The position numbers and the translations under genes were made by a program. From positions 124,001 through 188,000 of the IMG/VR virus record IMGVR_UViG_3300020172_006270: a stretch of DNA of 64,000 nucleotides. One strand, 5' to 3'. Shown one piece after another: positions 16,316 to 24,314 of the stretch (positions are counted from its first letter, which is position 1; every line of letters begins with the position of its first letter). Below the pieces are notes generated by a model that saw only the letters and a program-made list of their open reading frames with translations, was not told the origin of the DNA and did not search any database. The DNA comes from a virus.

Positions 16316-17014
16316 ATGTCTGAAAAACTTTCTATGTGCCAAGTTCGGCTTAAACCGATCCCCGCCACCCTCTCAGGAGAGCTATCGGACAAAGTTTTCC
16401 GCAAATGTTGCTTTTGTGAAAAGAACTGTGAGTCCGTCAGCACCCAATCACAGCTAATAGATAGGCTTTCGGGGCCAGGAAATTTTTACTGTTCTTTTTG
16501 CCTTCGCCACGGCTTGAACAACAAAGGAAGCCGAGATGTTCTGATTTTGAGTTTTCGGAGCATAATTGGATATTTCTACTTCCAGAACTATATCCAAGCT
16601 AATAATGGGCAAAAACTTTGGATTTCACAGATCGAAGATTACATCGACGCCCATCATAAGGCCGGGGCGGTAAACCCACTGTTCCTGTATGACCCGGACA
16701 CAATGCTCTGGTTCGTAAACTTCTCCAAGATCGGGACCAGCAAGAAGAAAGTTCCAGTTGAAGAAGTCATGAAAACCATTGTGAGCATATTGACGACTTT
16801 CAACTTGTCGGAGACTACACCCGGCGTCAGCATGTCGTCACTGTATACGAAATACAAGGATGCCGTTGATGGTTTTTATAGAAAGAGATTTCGTCCTGCT
16901 GATCGGCGAATGCTGATCCCGACTCTTTGCAACACGGGTGTCATCGAACCCAAAATATGCAGCTTAGACAAGATGAGAAACTTTGTGTTTGATGATTTGA
17001 AAGCAAAAAAATAA
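16316..17014 (+). CDS. Zinc-finger protein, unknown family (232 aa)
   Basis: An N-terminal four-cysteine unit (CCFCEKNC ... FYCSFCLRHG, residues about 31-65) fits a treble-clef-like zinc site. A mostly helical domain follows with aromatic patches (SIIGYFYFQNYIQ) and basic C-terminal segments (FYRKRFRPADRR). Possibly nucleic-acid binding. No family recognised; single gene on the plus strand. Confidence 0.65.
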   Translation: MSEKLSMCQVRLKPIPATLSGELSDKVFRKCCFCEKNCESVSTQSQLIDRLSGPGNFYCSFCLRHGLNNKGSRDVLILSFRSIIGYFYFQNYIQANNGQKLWISQIEDYIDAHHKAGAVNPLFLYDPDTMLWFVNFSKIGTSKKKVPVEEVMKTIVSILTTFNLSETTPGVSMSSLYTKYKDAVDGFYRKRFRPADRRMLIPTLCNTGVIEPKICSLDKMRNFVFDDLKAKK

Positions 17015-17112
17015 ATGAAAGATATTGACCGACTACTATGTTGAATATAGAATTCCCTAACGTGTGGGAAACCTACATAGACCTATTCCATGAAAGAAAG
17101 GCACGAACCCGA

Positions 17113-17457
17113 ATGAGTAACACTCTGTCTGTCCGAGTTGCCAGCCGCAAGAGCGATGCTGGTGATTATTACGAAGGAACTGTCAGCATCGCTGGCCTCA
17201 AGCCAACCAAGTTGGCTCGCCGAAGCGATGGTAGCACACAGTTCCCTACCAAGTCCGCTGTCAGCGGCGCTGCACGCAATCTCGCCAAGTCTCTGGGCTT
17301 CACTGATGTTGATGTCAGCGACACCAGCAAGACTGCGACTCCTGCAACTGCAACGCTGAAGAAGGCTGCAAAGAAGTCTTCTGTTTCCAAGAAGGCTTCT
17401 ATCAAGGCTCCGGCCAAGAGCAAGTCTTCGACTGCATCGACAACAACTCAGTCGTAA
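17113..17457 (+). CDS. Histone-H1-like tailed DNA-binding protein
   Basis: 115 aa from the ATG at 17113 (MSNTLSVRVASRK); an earlier ATG at 17038 is possible. The first 70 residues form a compact beta/helix domain (DYYEGTVSIAGLKP, then a Ser/Thr/Ala helix). The last 45 are Lys/Ala/Ser/Thr-rich (KKAAKKSSVSKKASIKAPAK), like histone H1 or bacterial HU-extension tails. DNA compaction or host-chromatin binding is inferred from composition. Confidence 0.65.
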   Translation: MSNTLSVRVASRKSDAGDYYEGTVSIAGLKPTKLARRSDGSTQFPTKSAVSGAARNLAKSLGFTDVDVSDTSKTATPATATLKKAAKKSSVSKKASIKAPAKSKSSTASTTTQS

Positions 17458-17487
17458 TTGCTGAGTTCGTTGAGTTGGTCACTTCCG

Positions 17488-17519
17488 AGAGCGAGTAAAC
17501 ATCAAAGTTTGCTCGCTCT
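17488..17519 (+). terminator. Rho-independent terminator
   Basis: 13-bp stem AGAGCGAGTAAAC / GTTTGCTCGCTCT (one G-T pair), 6-nt loop, then TTTTCTTTTT. The convergent minus gene ends inside it (17502). Confidence 0.85.
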
Positions 17520-18347
17520 TTTCTTTTTACTGTGGTTCTCAATTTCTGAGATCAGCATTAACTTTGTTAAGTCGTTGTGCTGTCCTTTTTGGTGATGAAG
17601 CACATCTTCCATCGCATCAATGGCGTCTGCGTCATATCCCTTGTAGATGCTCTGTTCTACAGTTTTCAGCATCATTTGAATTGCCCACGGTTCAATCCAA
17701 TTTTCGCCAACGATGGTCGAATAGTTCAAATCTGTATGGCACGCAGCCCCAGGAATACACACAGCTAATTTTCTTCCCTGTGTATTCAAATATGAAAAGG
17801 CACCATGATCGTCGGGATTAGTGCCGCCACACCATTTGTGCCATATTTCCATATCCTTCTTCAATACACCTGCTGTAGATGCGAACGTCATGCAAGTGGA
17901 GATAGATGTTCTCCAATGAGACGATGCGGTGCGAAACACTTTAGATGTTTCGCCGCCATCATATAACGGGCCGTATTTATCCGGGTGGTCATATAGGGTG
18001 ATATAATCCACGCCAGAGGCAATGCCTTCTTCAAGAAGTGTGCGAGATGTCGGCAAATGAAGGTAGTCATCTTCTACGAAATAGATCAGCGTATCGTCTG
18101 GGTAATACTGAACCTGTGACAATGTAAACAAAAAAGATTGAGCGTTGCCATAGTCTGTCGTCAATGTGGACAAACCACGTCGTTCAATTTCGCTTAATGT
18201 CTGCTCGTCACAATTATCAGCCAGCACATTGATTTCAGGACCAAATGCACTTATGAAATTGTCCAAGCATCGGAGCTTGTTTGCTCCTGGCAGTTTCGGC
18301 TTAGGCAGGCTATTGCTGCTAATCCTGTAGAAGATTTTACAGTTCAT
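17502..18347 (-). CDS. Glycosyltransferase-like protein
   Basis: 281 aa. The ATG at 18347 follows AAGGAAATATTTG and overlaps the end of the upstream gene by 11 nt. YFVEDDYLHLP at about residue 95 resembles the acidic sugar-nucleotide site of GT-A enzymes, in the same position as in the protein at 56768 (FMEEDIWF). The remainder includes a conserved-looking FRTASSHWRTSISTCMTF and HGAFSYLNTQGRKLAVCIPG. Third gene of an operon with a TPR-glycosyltransferase, so a glycan role is likely. Confidence 0.6.
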   Translation of the reverse strand: MNCKIFYRISSNSLPKPKLPGANKLRCLDNFISAFGPEINVLADNCDEQTLSEIERRGLSTLTTDYGNAQSFLFTLSQVQYYPDDTLIYFVEDDYLHLPTSRTLLEEGIASGVDYITLYDHPDKYGPLYDGGETSKVFRTASSHWRTSISTCMTFASTAGVLKKDMEIWHKWCGGTNPDDHGAFSYLNTQGRKLAVCIPGAACHTDLNYSTIVGENWIEPWAIQMMLKTVEQSIYKGYDADAIDAMEDVLHHQKGQHNDLTKLMLISEIENHSKKKRASKL

Positions 18348-18609
18348 CAAATATTTCCTTGGCCTTAATTGGGTTTACTGTATGTAGGAAGCGAATTGCT
18401 TTCTTCGCTTCGTCCGCAGTTCCGAAGAAGTGGAAAATCTTTTCTGCCATTGGCAGTAAGTCGTCAGTGATTTCCTTTTCGTAAGCCTCCGTAGGAGAAT
18501 AATTGAGCTTTTCCTCCTCGTCGTAGTAAAAGGCATGGAACACCAGCTTCGCAATTTGGTGTACTTGGTCTTGGTAAACTAAATTTTTCTCAACGTAATC
18601 ATTGTTCAT
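18337..18609 (-). CDS. Small helical protein between two glycosyltransferase genes
   Basis: 90 aa (MNNDYVEKNLVYQDQVHQIA...). The start overlaps the end of the TPR-glycosyltransferase gene by 11 nt and its own end overlaps the next gene, so it is translationally coupled on both sides. Unknown; possibly an accessory subunit. Confidence 0.6.
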   Translation of the reverse strand: MNNDYVEKNLVYQDQVHQIAKLVFHAFYYDEEEKLNYSPTEAYEKEITDDLLPMAEKIFHFFGTADEAKKAIRFLHTVNPIKAKEIFDEL

Positions 18610-20077
18610 TGTAAATCTCTTTCTTGATGTTTGAAAATACTGAATGCCAATCGCCTTTTGACGGCTGGCGAAATATCCTAACGCTTGGATACCATGCTGT
18701 TTCTGTTCCTGCTCCCCATCTCCAATCACAAATATACGGCAGTAAAGCCCAGGTTGGTTTACCCATCGACCCAGCCAGATGCAGAACAGATGTGTCTACA
18801 GTAATCACCAGATCGAGAGAATTGATTATCTCTGCTGTATCACCAAAAGTGTTCATGAGTGGTGCCATATCCACGATCTTCATTTCTTCAGTTCCTTCAG
18901 TTAGATCAATAGGATCAGAATTGAAACGATAGATGCGAGGCCGGATGTCCTTTACCAAGCTAAACAACTTGACGCCTGGAATGTCATGAATCTCTTGAAA
19001 ATACTTCAGATGGCAAGAGCGATTAGCGTCATTTGGGTGCTGGGGATTGCCAGCCCACACGATTCCAATCTTAAATGAATTAGAGTAACGATCAAGATTT
19101 ATGCTCTTGTCGATTTTCAATGGGAATGCCGGTGCTTCTTTCAATTTTAGAAGATAAGGTAGGCTCAAAATAGAACAATGATAATCATGGGCAGGCAATT
19201 GTTCTGTTTTTGTTTCGCTCGGTTCGTTCGTGTAAATATCATCAACATGACCAGCAAATATATCTGCCAGATCGCTAGAGCAATGTAAGATCACATGGGC
19301 ATTCTTCAAGTATTGGATATACCGAAAGAATTGAATTGTGTCTCCATGACCTTGCTCTCCATGTATGATTATGGTTTTTCCTTCGAGTGGTTGTCCCGTC
19401 CATTTCTTGGCGGGATCATAAAGAGTCTGCCAAACTTTGAGTTGCTCGAATACTTCGTGTCGCCATTCATATTCTTCCCACGCCTTGTCCCATTCGCCCT
19501 TCAAGTGATACACGTTGGCCAAGTCCACATGCCCGCCTGCGAAGTCTGGATTGATCTCAATAGATTTCTTGAAACACTTTTCAGCCTCATCCAAATCCCT
19601 CTTCTCGCCATAGCAGCCGCCTAACATTCCCCAAGTTAATTCATTCTCTTCAATGGAAAGTGACTTTTGGAAACATTCTATTGCGACATCGAGATTGTTG
19701 ATGTTTCGGTACTGAAGTCCTAGATTGCTGTGCATGTAGGAGCATGTTGGATTTAGCTCTATTGCTTTCTTTAGCATTTCAATTGCAATGTCGTATTTTC
19801 CATTGTTTGAATAGCATAAGCCTATATTGTTGTAGTTTTCTGGATTGTTTGGTTCGATTTCGATAGTTCTGTTGAAGATGTCGATGGCTTCTGTGAATTT
19901 GCCAAGACTATGCTTTACAAGTCCCATCAATTGAAGTGCGTGGATTTCGTTTGGGAAGACTTTAAGCGTTTGGTTGAGAATTACCTCAGCATCTTGGTAA
20001 TATCCAGCGTTAAACTTTTTGAATGCAGCGTCAGTCGCTTTTTCAATTAGCTTCAATATCTCGTCTTCTGTAAACAT
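18599..20077 (-). CDS. TPR-repeat protein with C-terminal GT-B (heptosyltransferase-like) domain
   Basis: 492 aa. The ATG at 20077 follows AAAAAGGATT; upstream in-frame starts run into the divergent gene. Residues about 1-200 hold five or so tetratricopeptide repeats (for example NPENYNNIGLCYSNNGKYDI). The C-terminal half has GEQGHGDTIQFFRYI, IGIVWAGNPQHPNDANRSC and VDTSVLHLAGSMGKPTWALL, the signatures of GT9-like domains seen in TPR-glycosyltransferases. Such proteins glycosylate proteins or surface glycans; target unknown. Confidence 0.85.
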   Translation of the reverse strand: MFTEDEILKLIEKATDAAFKKFNAGYYQDAEVILNQTLKVFPNEIHALQLMGLVKHSLGKFTEAIDIFNRTIEIEPNNPENYNNIGLCYSNNGKYDIAIEMLKKAIELNPTCSYMHSNLGLQYRNINNLDVAIECFQKSLSIEENELTWGMLGGCYGEKRDLDEAEKCFKKSIEINPDFAGGHVDLANVYHLKGEWDKAWEEYEWRHEVFEQLKVWQTLYDPAKKWTGQPLEGKTIIIHGEQGHGDTIQFFRYIQYLKNAHVILHCSSDLADIFAGHVDDIYTNEPSETKTEQLPAHDYHCSILSLPYLLKLKEAPAFPLKIDKSINLDRYSNSFKIGIVWAGNPQHPNDANRSCHLKYFQEIHDIPGVKLFSLVKDIRPRIYRFNSDPIDLTEGTEEMKIVDMAPLMNTFGDTAEIINSLDLVITVDTSVLHLAGSMGKPTWALLPYICDWRWGAGTETAWYPSVRIFRQPSKGDWHSVFSNIKKEIYNEQ

Positions 20078-20106
20078 ATTGGAAATCCTTTTTGGTTGCT
20101 CGTCCA

Positions 20107-20112
20107 TAAATA
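20107..20112 (+). promoter_or_regulatory. TAAATA box 4 nt before ATG (leaderless-type late promoter)
   Basis: TAAATA, GAGT, then the ATG at 20117. No Shine-Dalgarno upstream. Confidence 0.55.
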
Positions 20113-20116
20113 GAGT

Positions 20117-20299
20117 ATGGACCAATCGCAAGTACCAAACGAGAAGCCAAACGAGAAACCAAAGGAAGGTTGCGGTTGTGGCAGTACGAAGATGGCTCCA
20201 GCACTGACCGAGCAGCAAGAAAAGTTGATTAGTCGTATTCAAAAGACCAGTCAGCGAAAAAACTCGATCTATAAAACCAATACACGTTATTTCATGTGA
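20117..20299 (+). CDS. Small Cys-Gly-Cys protein (60 aa)
   Basis: MDQSQVPNEKPNEKPKEGCG followed by CGSTK. A short tandem repeat NEKP NEKP leads into a GCGCG turn, then a basic helix (QQEKLISRIQKTSQRKNSIY). The late box directly before the start supports it as a real gene. The next gene encodes another small protein with an ACGC motif. Confidence 0.6.
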   Translation: MDQSQVPNEKPNEKPKEGCGCGSTKMAPALTEQQEKLISRIQKTSQRKNSIYKTNTRYFM

Positions 20300-20307
20300 G
20301 GTCAATT

Positions 20308-20544
20308 ATGGCATGTGGATGCAGCAAAAATCGGGGCGGTGGCGGTCGTAGTGGACCAGTTCTTCGTCCAACTACATCTGTTCGTTCAACATCAGGGGGC
20401 ATTGCCGCTGGGCCTACTCCAACTCAACTTCGTGCGCAGGCAGCACCGCCTCAGCAGCCTACCAATGCTGCCGGATTAAGTGCGGAACGTCGTAAAACAC
20501 AGGCGATTAGACGAGACGCCATCAGGAAGGCGCTCAACAAGTAA
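20308..20544 (+). CDS. Small basic Gly/Ala-rich protein with CGC motif (78 aa)
   Basis: ATG at 20308, 8 nt after GAGG. Begins MACGCSKNRGGGGRSGP, then a Pro/Ala/Gln-rich stretch and a basic C-terminal helix (AERRKTQAIRRDAIRKALNK). Probably a nucleic-acid- or capsid-binding peptide. Convergent, 1 nt from the next minus gene. Confidence 0.6.
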   Translation: MACGCSKNRGGGGRSGPVLRPTTSVRSTSGGIAAGPTPTQLRAQAAPPQQPTNAAGLSAERRKTQAIRRDAIRKALNK

Positions 20545-21366
20545 TTACTTTCCCATGTCTATCTTGCTTCTCATGTCGGGCATCACCCAAAATTGCGGGT
20601 CGATGCCCACATTTGTTTGTACATCTGACAAATCCCAATCGAGAGTTATGCCTTCCTCGTACCAAATAATGAGTATTTTTCGAGGAATGACGCCTGAAAA
20701 GTCCTGATATTCAGTGCTGGCAATCAATTTGCCATTCTGATTGTACAAGTATCTTCCAACCACTACCTTTTGAGTGGGGTGTATCAGTGTAACCACTGTG
20801 ACTTGTTCTCCTGTGCCGCTCGTTCTTGGTTGAATCGTAGCCCAGAAATCTTTGAATTTAGCGATTTCAATATTTTCTGTGCTAACCGGGCTTACATTAA
20901 GCGATTCCATCATCCAGGCCGGGTTCAGCGCAGTTCTCAGCATTGTCTTGTCGAGGTCTTCATGTTTTGCATAATGCAATGCCGGAGGGGTCATTCGCTT
21001 CGACCAGAACCAAAAAAGATTCTTGTTTGAGCCAATGTCCATTTCTTTCCCGGTCAATTTGTGTGTTACCTTCAACCGGAAATTCTTATCTTTTTCCATT
21101 GCCAATTCGCCATAAACTTTGGCCGTCATATTGCCTTGCTGAAGACGAATAGGCATTTCAGCGATGTAAAGGCTCTTAACTTTTGAGCTTCTGTCGTTGA
21201 TTACTTTGATAATATCGTAAATCTCGTGGACTGGCTGTGGCTTTTCTTGCTTGGATATTTGATCTGTTGGGGATAGATAAACCGGCGTTGTTCTAGGCGT
21301 GGTTAAAAACCAATACAGATACGCCAGCGTACCGAAGAAAGCCAAAGCGAGAAGTATTTTTTTCAT
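20545..21366 (-). CDS. Membrane-anchored LolA-like protein
   Basis: 273 aa. ATG at 21366 with AAAGGAAC upstream; an earlier in-frame start at 21402 lies in the promoter box. N-terminal MKKILLALAFFGTLAYLYWF is an uncleaved anchor or signal. The rest alternates beta strands with features of the LolA/LolB half-barrel (MTAKVYGELAMEKDKNFRLK; NKNLFWFWSKRM; WMMESL). Such proteins bind lipids or lipoproteins at the envelope. The assignment is by pattern only. Confidence 0.5.
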   Translation of the reverse strand: MKKILLALAFFGTLAYLYWFLTTPRTTPVYLSPTDQISKQEKPQPVHEIYDIIKVINDRSSKVKSLYIAEMPIRLQQGNMTAKVYGELAMEKDKNFRLKVTHKLTGKEMDIGSNKNLFWFWSKRMTPPALHYAKHEDLDKTMLRTALNPAWMMESLNVSPVSTENIEIAKFKDFWATIQPRTSGTGEQVTVVTLIHPTQKVVVGRYLYNQNGKLIASTEYQDFSGVIPRKILIIWYEEGITLDWDLSDVQTNVGIDPQFWVMPDMRSKIDMGK

Positions 21367-21401
21367 TTCCCGTTCCTTTGGAAAAGATTTGGAGCCTGTC
21401 A

Positions 21402-21407
21402 TATATA
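21402..21407. promoter_or_regulatory. Bidirectional TATATA box
   Basis: Lies between divergent genes at 21366 (minus) and 21442 (plus), each with its own ribosome site 8-12 nt before the start. Same arrangement as at 3692, 30491 and 57747. Confidence 0.4.
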
Positions 21408-21441
21408 GATTTAACCCGTTTAGATCGAAAGAGGAATAATT

Positions 21442-22449
21442 ATGCTATCGTACAAACAGTGGAAGACGCTGAATGAGTCTGTATTACCGAGCTTCAATCT
21501 TGGTATTGCCAACCCATCAAACCTGGGCATTCAAGCTCCATCCGGCTTCGGCATGGACCTAGAAGAAGCCAAAAAGATGTCCAAGAAGAAAGCCAAAAAG
21601 AAAATGTTTGGCGATGATGAGGAAGATGAAACCGGCGACGGTGAGATGGTTGAACCATCTTCTGAAAAAGACGATCCAGATGTGGACGTTGATGTGGATT
21701 CTGATGATGACGGCGATGAAAAGCCTAAGTTCAGCAAGAAGTGCGGCAATATGTGCGGCGCTCAATCCAAGAAGAAGTCCAAGGCCAAGTGTGGTGCCGA
21801 TATGGACGATGATGATATGGACGATGAAGAAGGTGCCGATATTGACGCCGAGGGCGACGATGAAGGCGATGACGAGGGCAAGAAAGACTTGAACTCGGTT
21901 CTCTTCTCGAAGAAGAAGTCCAAGAAGAAAATGATGAAGTCCAAGAAGAAAATGTGGTCTGACAATGACGACAGCGACGGCGACGATGAAGACGCTGAAG
22001 ACATGGGCGACGAAGACATGAGCGACGAAGACATGAGCGACGAAAACATGAGCGACGAAGACATGGAAGACGCCGAAGAAGAGGCCGGTGTAGACTTGGA
22101 CGGCGATGACGAAGAAGGCGAGCCAGAAGAACACAAGAAAAAGGTTCTAGGTGGCAAAGGCGGCGATGTCGGCGGCGGCATGGGTGATGCAGGCCCAATG
22201 TTCTCCAAGAAGTCATCTAAGAAGAAAATGCAAAAAGAAGCCACTGACGAAGAGAAGTGGTGGAATAGCGTTCAAAGCATGACCGGCAGTTCTCCTGATA
22301 CGAAGTACAACGATGGTTGGACTGAATATCAAAGCACTGGTGGCGGCGAAAATCTATTCACTCCAGTTGATACCGAGAACTTAACTCAGGCTGTTCGTCC
22401 TGAGCCGGGTCAGCCAGGATTTGCTCCTTCCGGTCGCATTGGCAGCTAA
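21442..22449 (+). CDS. Alternating acidic/basic low-complexity protein with capsid-targeting-like start
   Basis: 335 aa. Begins MLSYKQWKTLNES, with the module and an LNE cut site; GAGGAATAATT precedes it. Beyond residue 40, long Asp/Glu blocks (including tandem MSDED repeats, about residues 192-208) alternate with FSKK/SKKKSKKK basic blocks at about residues 97, 154 and 255. It also contains Cys-rich bits (KKCGNMCGAQSKKKSKAKCG). The last 80 residues are a Gly/Pro-rich non-repetitive tail. A disordered polyampholyte packed in the head is inferred. Confidence 0.75.
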   Translation: MLSYKQWKTLNESVLPSFNLGIANPSNLGIQAPSGFGMDLEEAKKMSKKKAKKKMFGDDEEDETGDGEMVEPSSEKDDPDVDVDVDSDDDGDEKPKFSKKCGNMCGAQSKKKSKAKCGADMDDDDMDDEEGADIDAEGDDEGDDEGKKDLNSVLFSKKKSKKKMMKSKKKMWSDNDDSDGDDEDAEDMGDEDMSDEDMSDENMSDEDMEDAEEEAGVDLDGDDEEGEPEEHKKKVLGGKGGDVGGGMGDAGPMFSKKSSKKKMQKEATDEEKWWNSVQSMTGSSPDTKYNDGWTEYQSTGGGENLFTPVDTENLTQAVRPEPGQPGFAPSGRIGS

Positions 22450-22472
22450 ATAACAGATCAACGGGTTAAGAG

Positions 22473-22496
22473 AGCCACGATATTTATATCGTGGCT
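22473..22496. terminator. Rho-independent terminator
   Basis: 10-bp stem AGCCACGATA / TATCGTGGCT with a 4-nt loop, then T7 on the plus strand. The convergent minus-strand epimerase ends inside the stem (22484). Confidence 0.85.
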
Positions 22497-23395
22497 TTTT
22501 TTGTTTCTTCAACGAACTTCTTGATCCCGCTGGCTGGCTCGTATTCTGGCGAATAGCCTAAGCACGTTTTTGAATGGTGTAAATCCAATAACGTATGAGC
22601 TTGATAGGCATCCAAAAAGGGGCAGTTGATATATTCGGGTTCCAAATCCGTACCCAACTCTAAATTCAGCGTGCTTACAACATCATTGAAGCTCATGGCT
22701 TTTCCTGATCCCACGTTGAATACATTGGAGTGCCTGTATTGGCTTGCCAATAAGTTTGCATTTACAACATCTTCGATGTACACCCAATCTCTTAAATGCT
22801 CTCCAAATTTGAATATTTTTGGCCTTTCCCCTCGCAGCATTTTTTGCAATAATTGGCTTATCATACTCGACCGTTTTCCCTTGTGACTTTCTCCTGGGCC
22901 GTAAACATTGGAATATCTAAGTCCAACAAGATTGACGCCGTATTCTAAGGCGAAACTTTCCGCAAATTGCTCAAACAACATTTTGGAGTGAGCATATGGG
23001 TTCAACGGGTCTAATCGTGTCTTCTTCTCGCAATATGGAACAGACTCGTTGCCATATACAGAACAACTTGACGCATATACGAACTGCTTGCAGCTTTTTT
23101 CTCTCGCCAAGCGATAGAATAGATTTGAAGGAGCGGTCAGATTCGACCGGAGCATATTCTCCATGTCCATATCTGTCGTGTCGTTATTTGCCGCTTGATG
23201 AAAACAAACATCAATCTTGGGGATCAAATCCCAGGATATTCCGTCCAAGTTTATTTGGAGGAACTTATGGCACAAAGGATTGTTTTCACTTTTGCTTCCA
23301 ACAGCAATTACGTTCCAATTGTTGTTGTAAAGCCTGTTGCAAATGTGATGGCCCACAAAACCTGTGGCTCCAGTGACTAGGGCTGTTTTCGACAT
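22484..23395 (-). CDS. HldD-like NAD-dependent sugar epimerase
   Basis: 303 aa SDR-type epimerase. Rossmann motif GATGFVGHH (residues 8-16), Ser/Thr-Tyr-Lys site SSCSVYG and YAHSK. Segments DTTDMDMENMLRSNLTAPSN, VGLRYSNVYGPGESHKG and FGEHLRDWVYIEDV are especially like ADP-L-glycero-D-manno-heptose 6-epimerase (HldD/RfaD). A UDP-sugar epimerase remains possible. It would supply a heptose or related sugar for glycosyltransferases. Confidence 0.8.
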   Translation of the reverse strand: MSKTALVTGATGFVGHHICNRLYNNNWNVIAVGSKSENNPLCHKFLQINLDGISWDLIPKIDVCFHQAANNDTTDMDMENMLRSNLTAPSNLFYRLAREKSCKQFVYASSCSVYGNESVPYCEKKTRLDPLNPYAHSKMLFEQFAESFALEYGVNLVGLRYSNVYGPGESHKGKRSSMISQLLQKMLRGERPKIFKFGEHLRDWVYIEDVVNANLLASQYRHSNVFNVGSGKAMSFNDVVSTLNLELGTDLEPEYINCPFLDAYQAHTLLDLHHSKTCLGYSPEYEPASGIKKFVEETKKATI

Positions 23396-23430
23396 TGATT
23401 TTACCTCTTAACAATAGTAGAGTGTGCAAA

Positions 23431-23589
23431 ATGAAACTGCGTAACTTCTGGCTCAACAAATCAAACGAGAAGAACATTCTCAAGGTAGTAGAGTGGGCGC
23501 ATCGCCAAGGTGTCATGATTGAAAGTCTCACCACTGGCGATATTATTGAAGCTATGAAATCATATCTTCGTGATCCGTCTCACTCGTAA
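23431..23589 (+). CDS. Small protein, possibly capsid-targeted (52 aa)
   Basis: MKLRNFWLNKSNEKN at the start has F-W-L...NE, a loose match to the capsid-targeting module. The rest is two helices. Divergent from the epimerase, 36 nt apart; 11 nt before the prim-pol gene, so probably co-transcribed with it. Confidence 0.5.
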   Translation: MKLRNFWLNKSNEKNILKVVEWAHRQGVMIESLTTGDIIEAMKSYLRDPSHS

Positions 23590-23600
23590 GCAGGGCATAC

Positions 23601-24314
23601 ATGGCAACAAAGGCACAATGGTTTGAACTCTACGTTCAAGCAGGGTTACAACCAATTGCGGTCTACTTGGGAAAGAAAGCCCCGGTGGGGCTGAACTGGA
23701 ACAGCAATTGGAATGCTGAAAAATGGCGTCCGTATTTTGACAATGACAATGCCTATGACATGGGCATTTTACTTGGCGATATTGTTGACGTAGAAGGCGA
23801 TACAGAAGAAGCCAATGATCTTCTGAATCAAATGACGGAGTATGTTCCTCATCCTAAATTTCGTAGCTCTAAGTCAACGCATCATCTTTTTAGGAATCCT
23901 GATCCATACCTTACCCGCAAGGTTTTTAACGGGATGGAGTTTCGAGCGCACAAACACCAATCGGTTGTGCCGCCTTCTACACATGAGTTCGGTTCTAAAT
24001 ATGGATGGCTTGTTGGCTCCACGCTGGTCATACCAGATATGCCAGATGAGCTATTGCGATATTATCAATCGCATACTTCTAAGCAAAAAGAAAAGACATG
24101 CAGCCAAGCCAAAGATGGCTTCACACAGATGTTGTGTAGGGCTTGCAAGAATGAATTCTTTATCCATGAAAAGAGGTTATTCTTGGAAGTAAAAGCCTTC
24201 CAAGAATACAAGTTGCCGTGGATGTGTCACAAATGCCGAGAGTTTGATTTACGGCAAAGATGTCGAGTTATTCGGAAGTCTCTTCAGAAGAATAGTTTGT
24301 TTTTTCAGGCATAG
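23601..24314 (+). CDS. Stand-alone primase-polymerase (prim-pol, AEP-like) domain
   Basis: 237 aa. Follows the N-terminal prim-pol domain of phage/plasmid replication proteins: KKAPVGLNWNSNW, MGILLGDIVDVEGDT with the DVE acids, STHHLFRN, then MEFRAHKHQSVVPPSTHEFG. A C-terminal zinc-binding region (CRACKNEF ... CHKC, residues about 178-215) follows. These enzymes lay primers or copy short DNA. No helicase domain is attached, so it must work with a separate one. The last 47 nt overlap the convergent hydrolase gene. Confidence 0.75.
   Translation: MATKAQWFELYVQAGLQPIAVYLGKKAPVGLNWNSNWNAEKWRPYFDNDNAYDMGILLGDIVDVEGDTEEANDLLNQMTEYVPHPKFRSSKSTHHLFRNPDPYLTRKVFNGMEFRAHKHQSVVPPSTHEFGSKYGWLVGSTLVIPDMPDELLRYYQSHTSKQKEKTCSQAKDGFTQMLCRACKNEFFIHEKRLFLEVKAFQEYKLPWMCHKCREFDLRQRCRVIRKSLQKNSLFFQA

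Noticed and set aside
20078-20305. Longer hydrophobic N-terminus for the TPR-glycosyltransferase
   Set aside because: The extension covers the divergent 60-aa gene and its promoter; AAGGA precedes the ATG at 20077.
21559-22244. Long open frames on the strand opposite the acidic/basic protein
   Set aside because: They arise from the GAC/GAA/AAG codon bias of the real gene and read as low-complexity His/Val, Arg or Ser repeats without starts in context.
22481-22488. Exact TATAAATA on the minus strand in the hairpin at 22473-22496
   Set aside because: It points into the 3' end of the plus-strand gene with no start codon nearby; it is more simply the AT-rich centre of a terminator.
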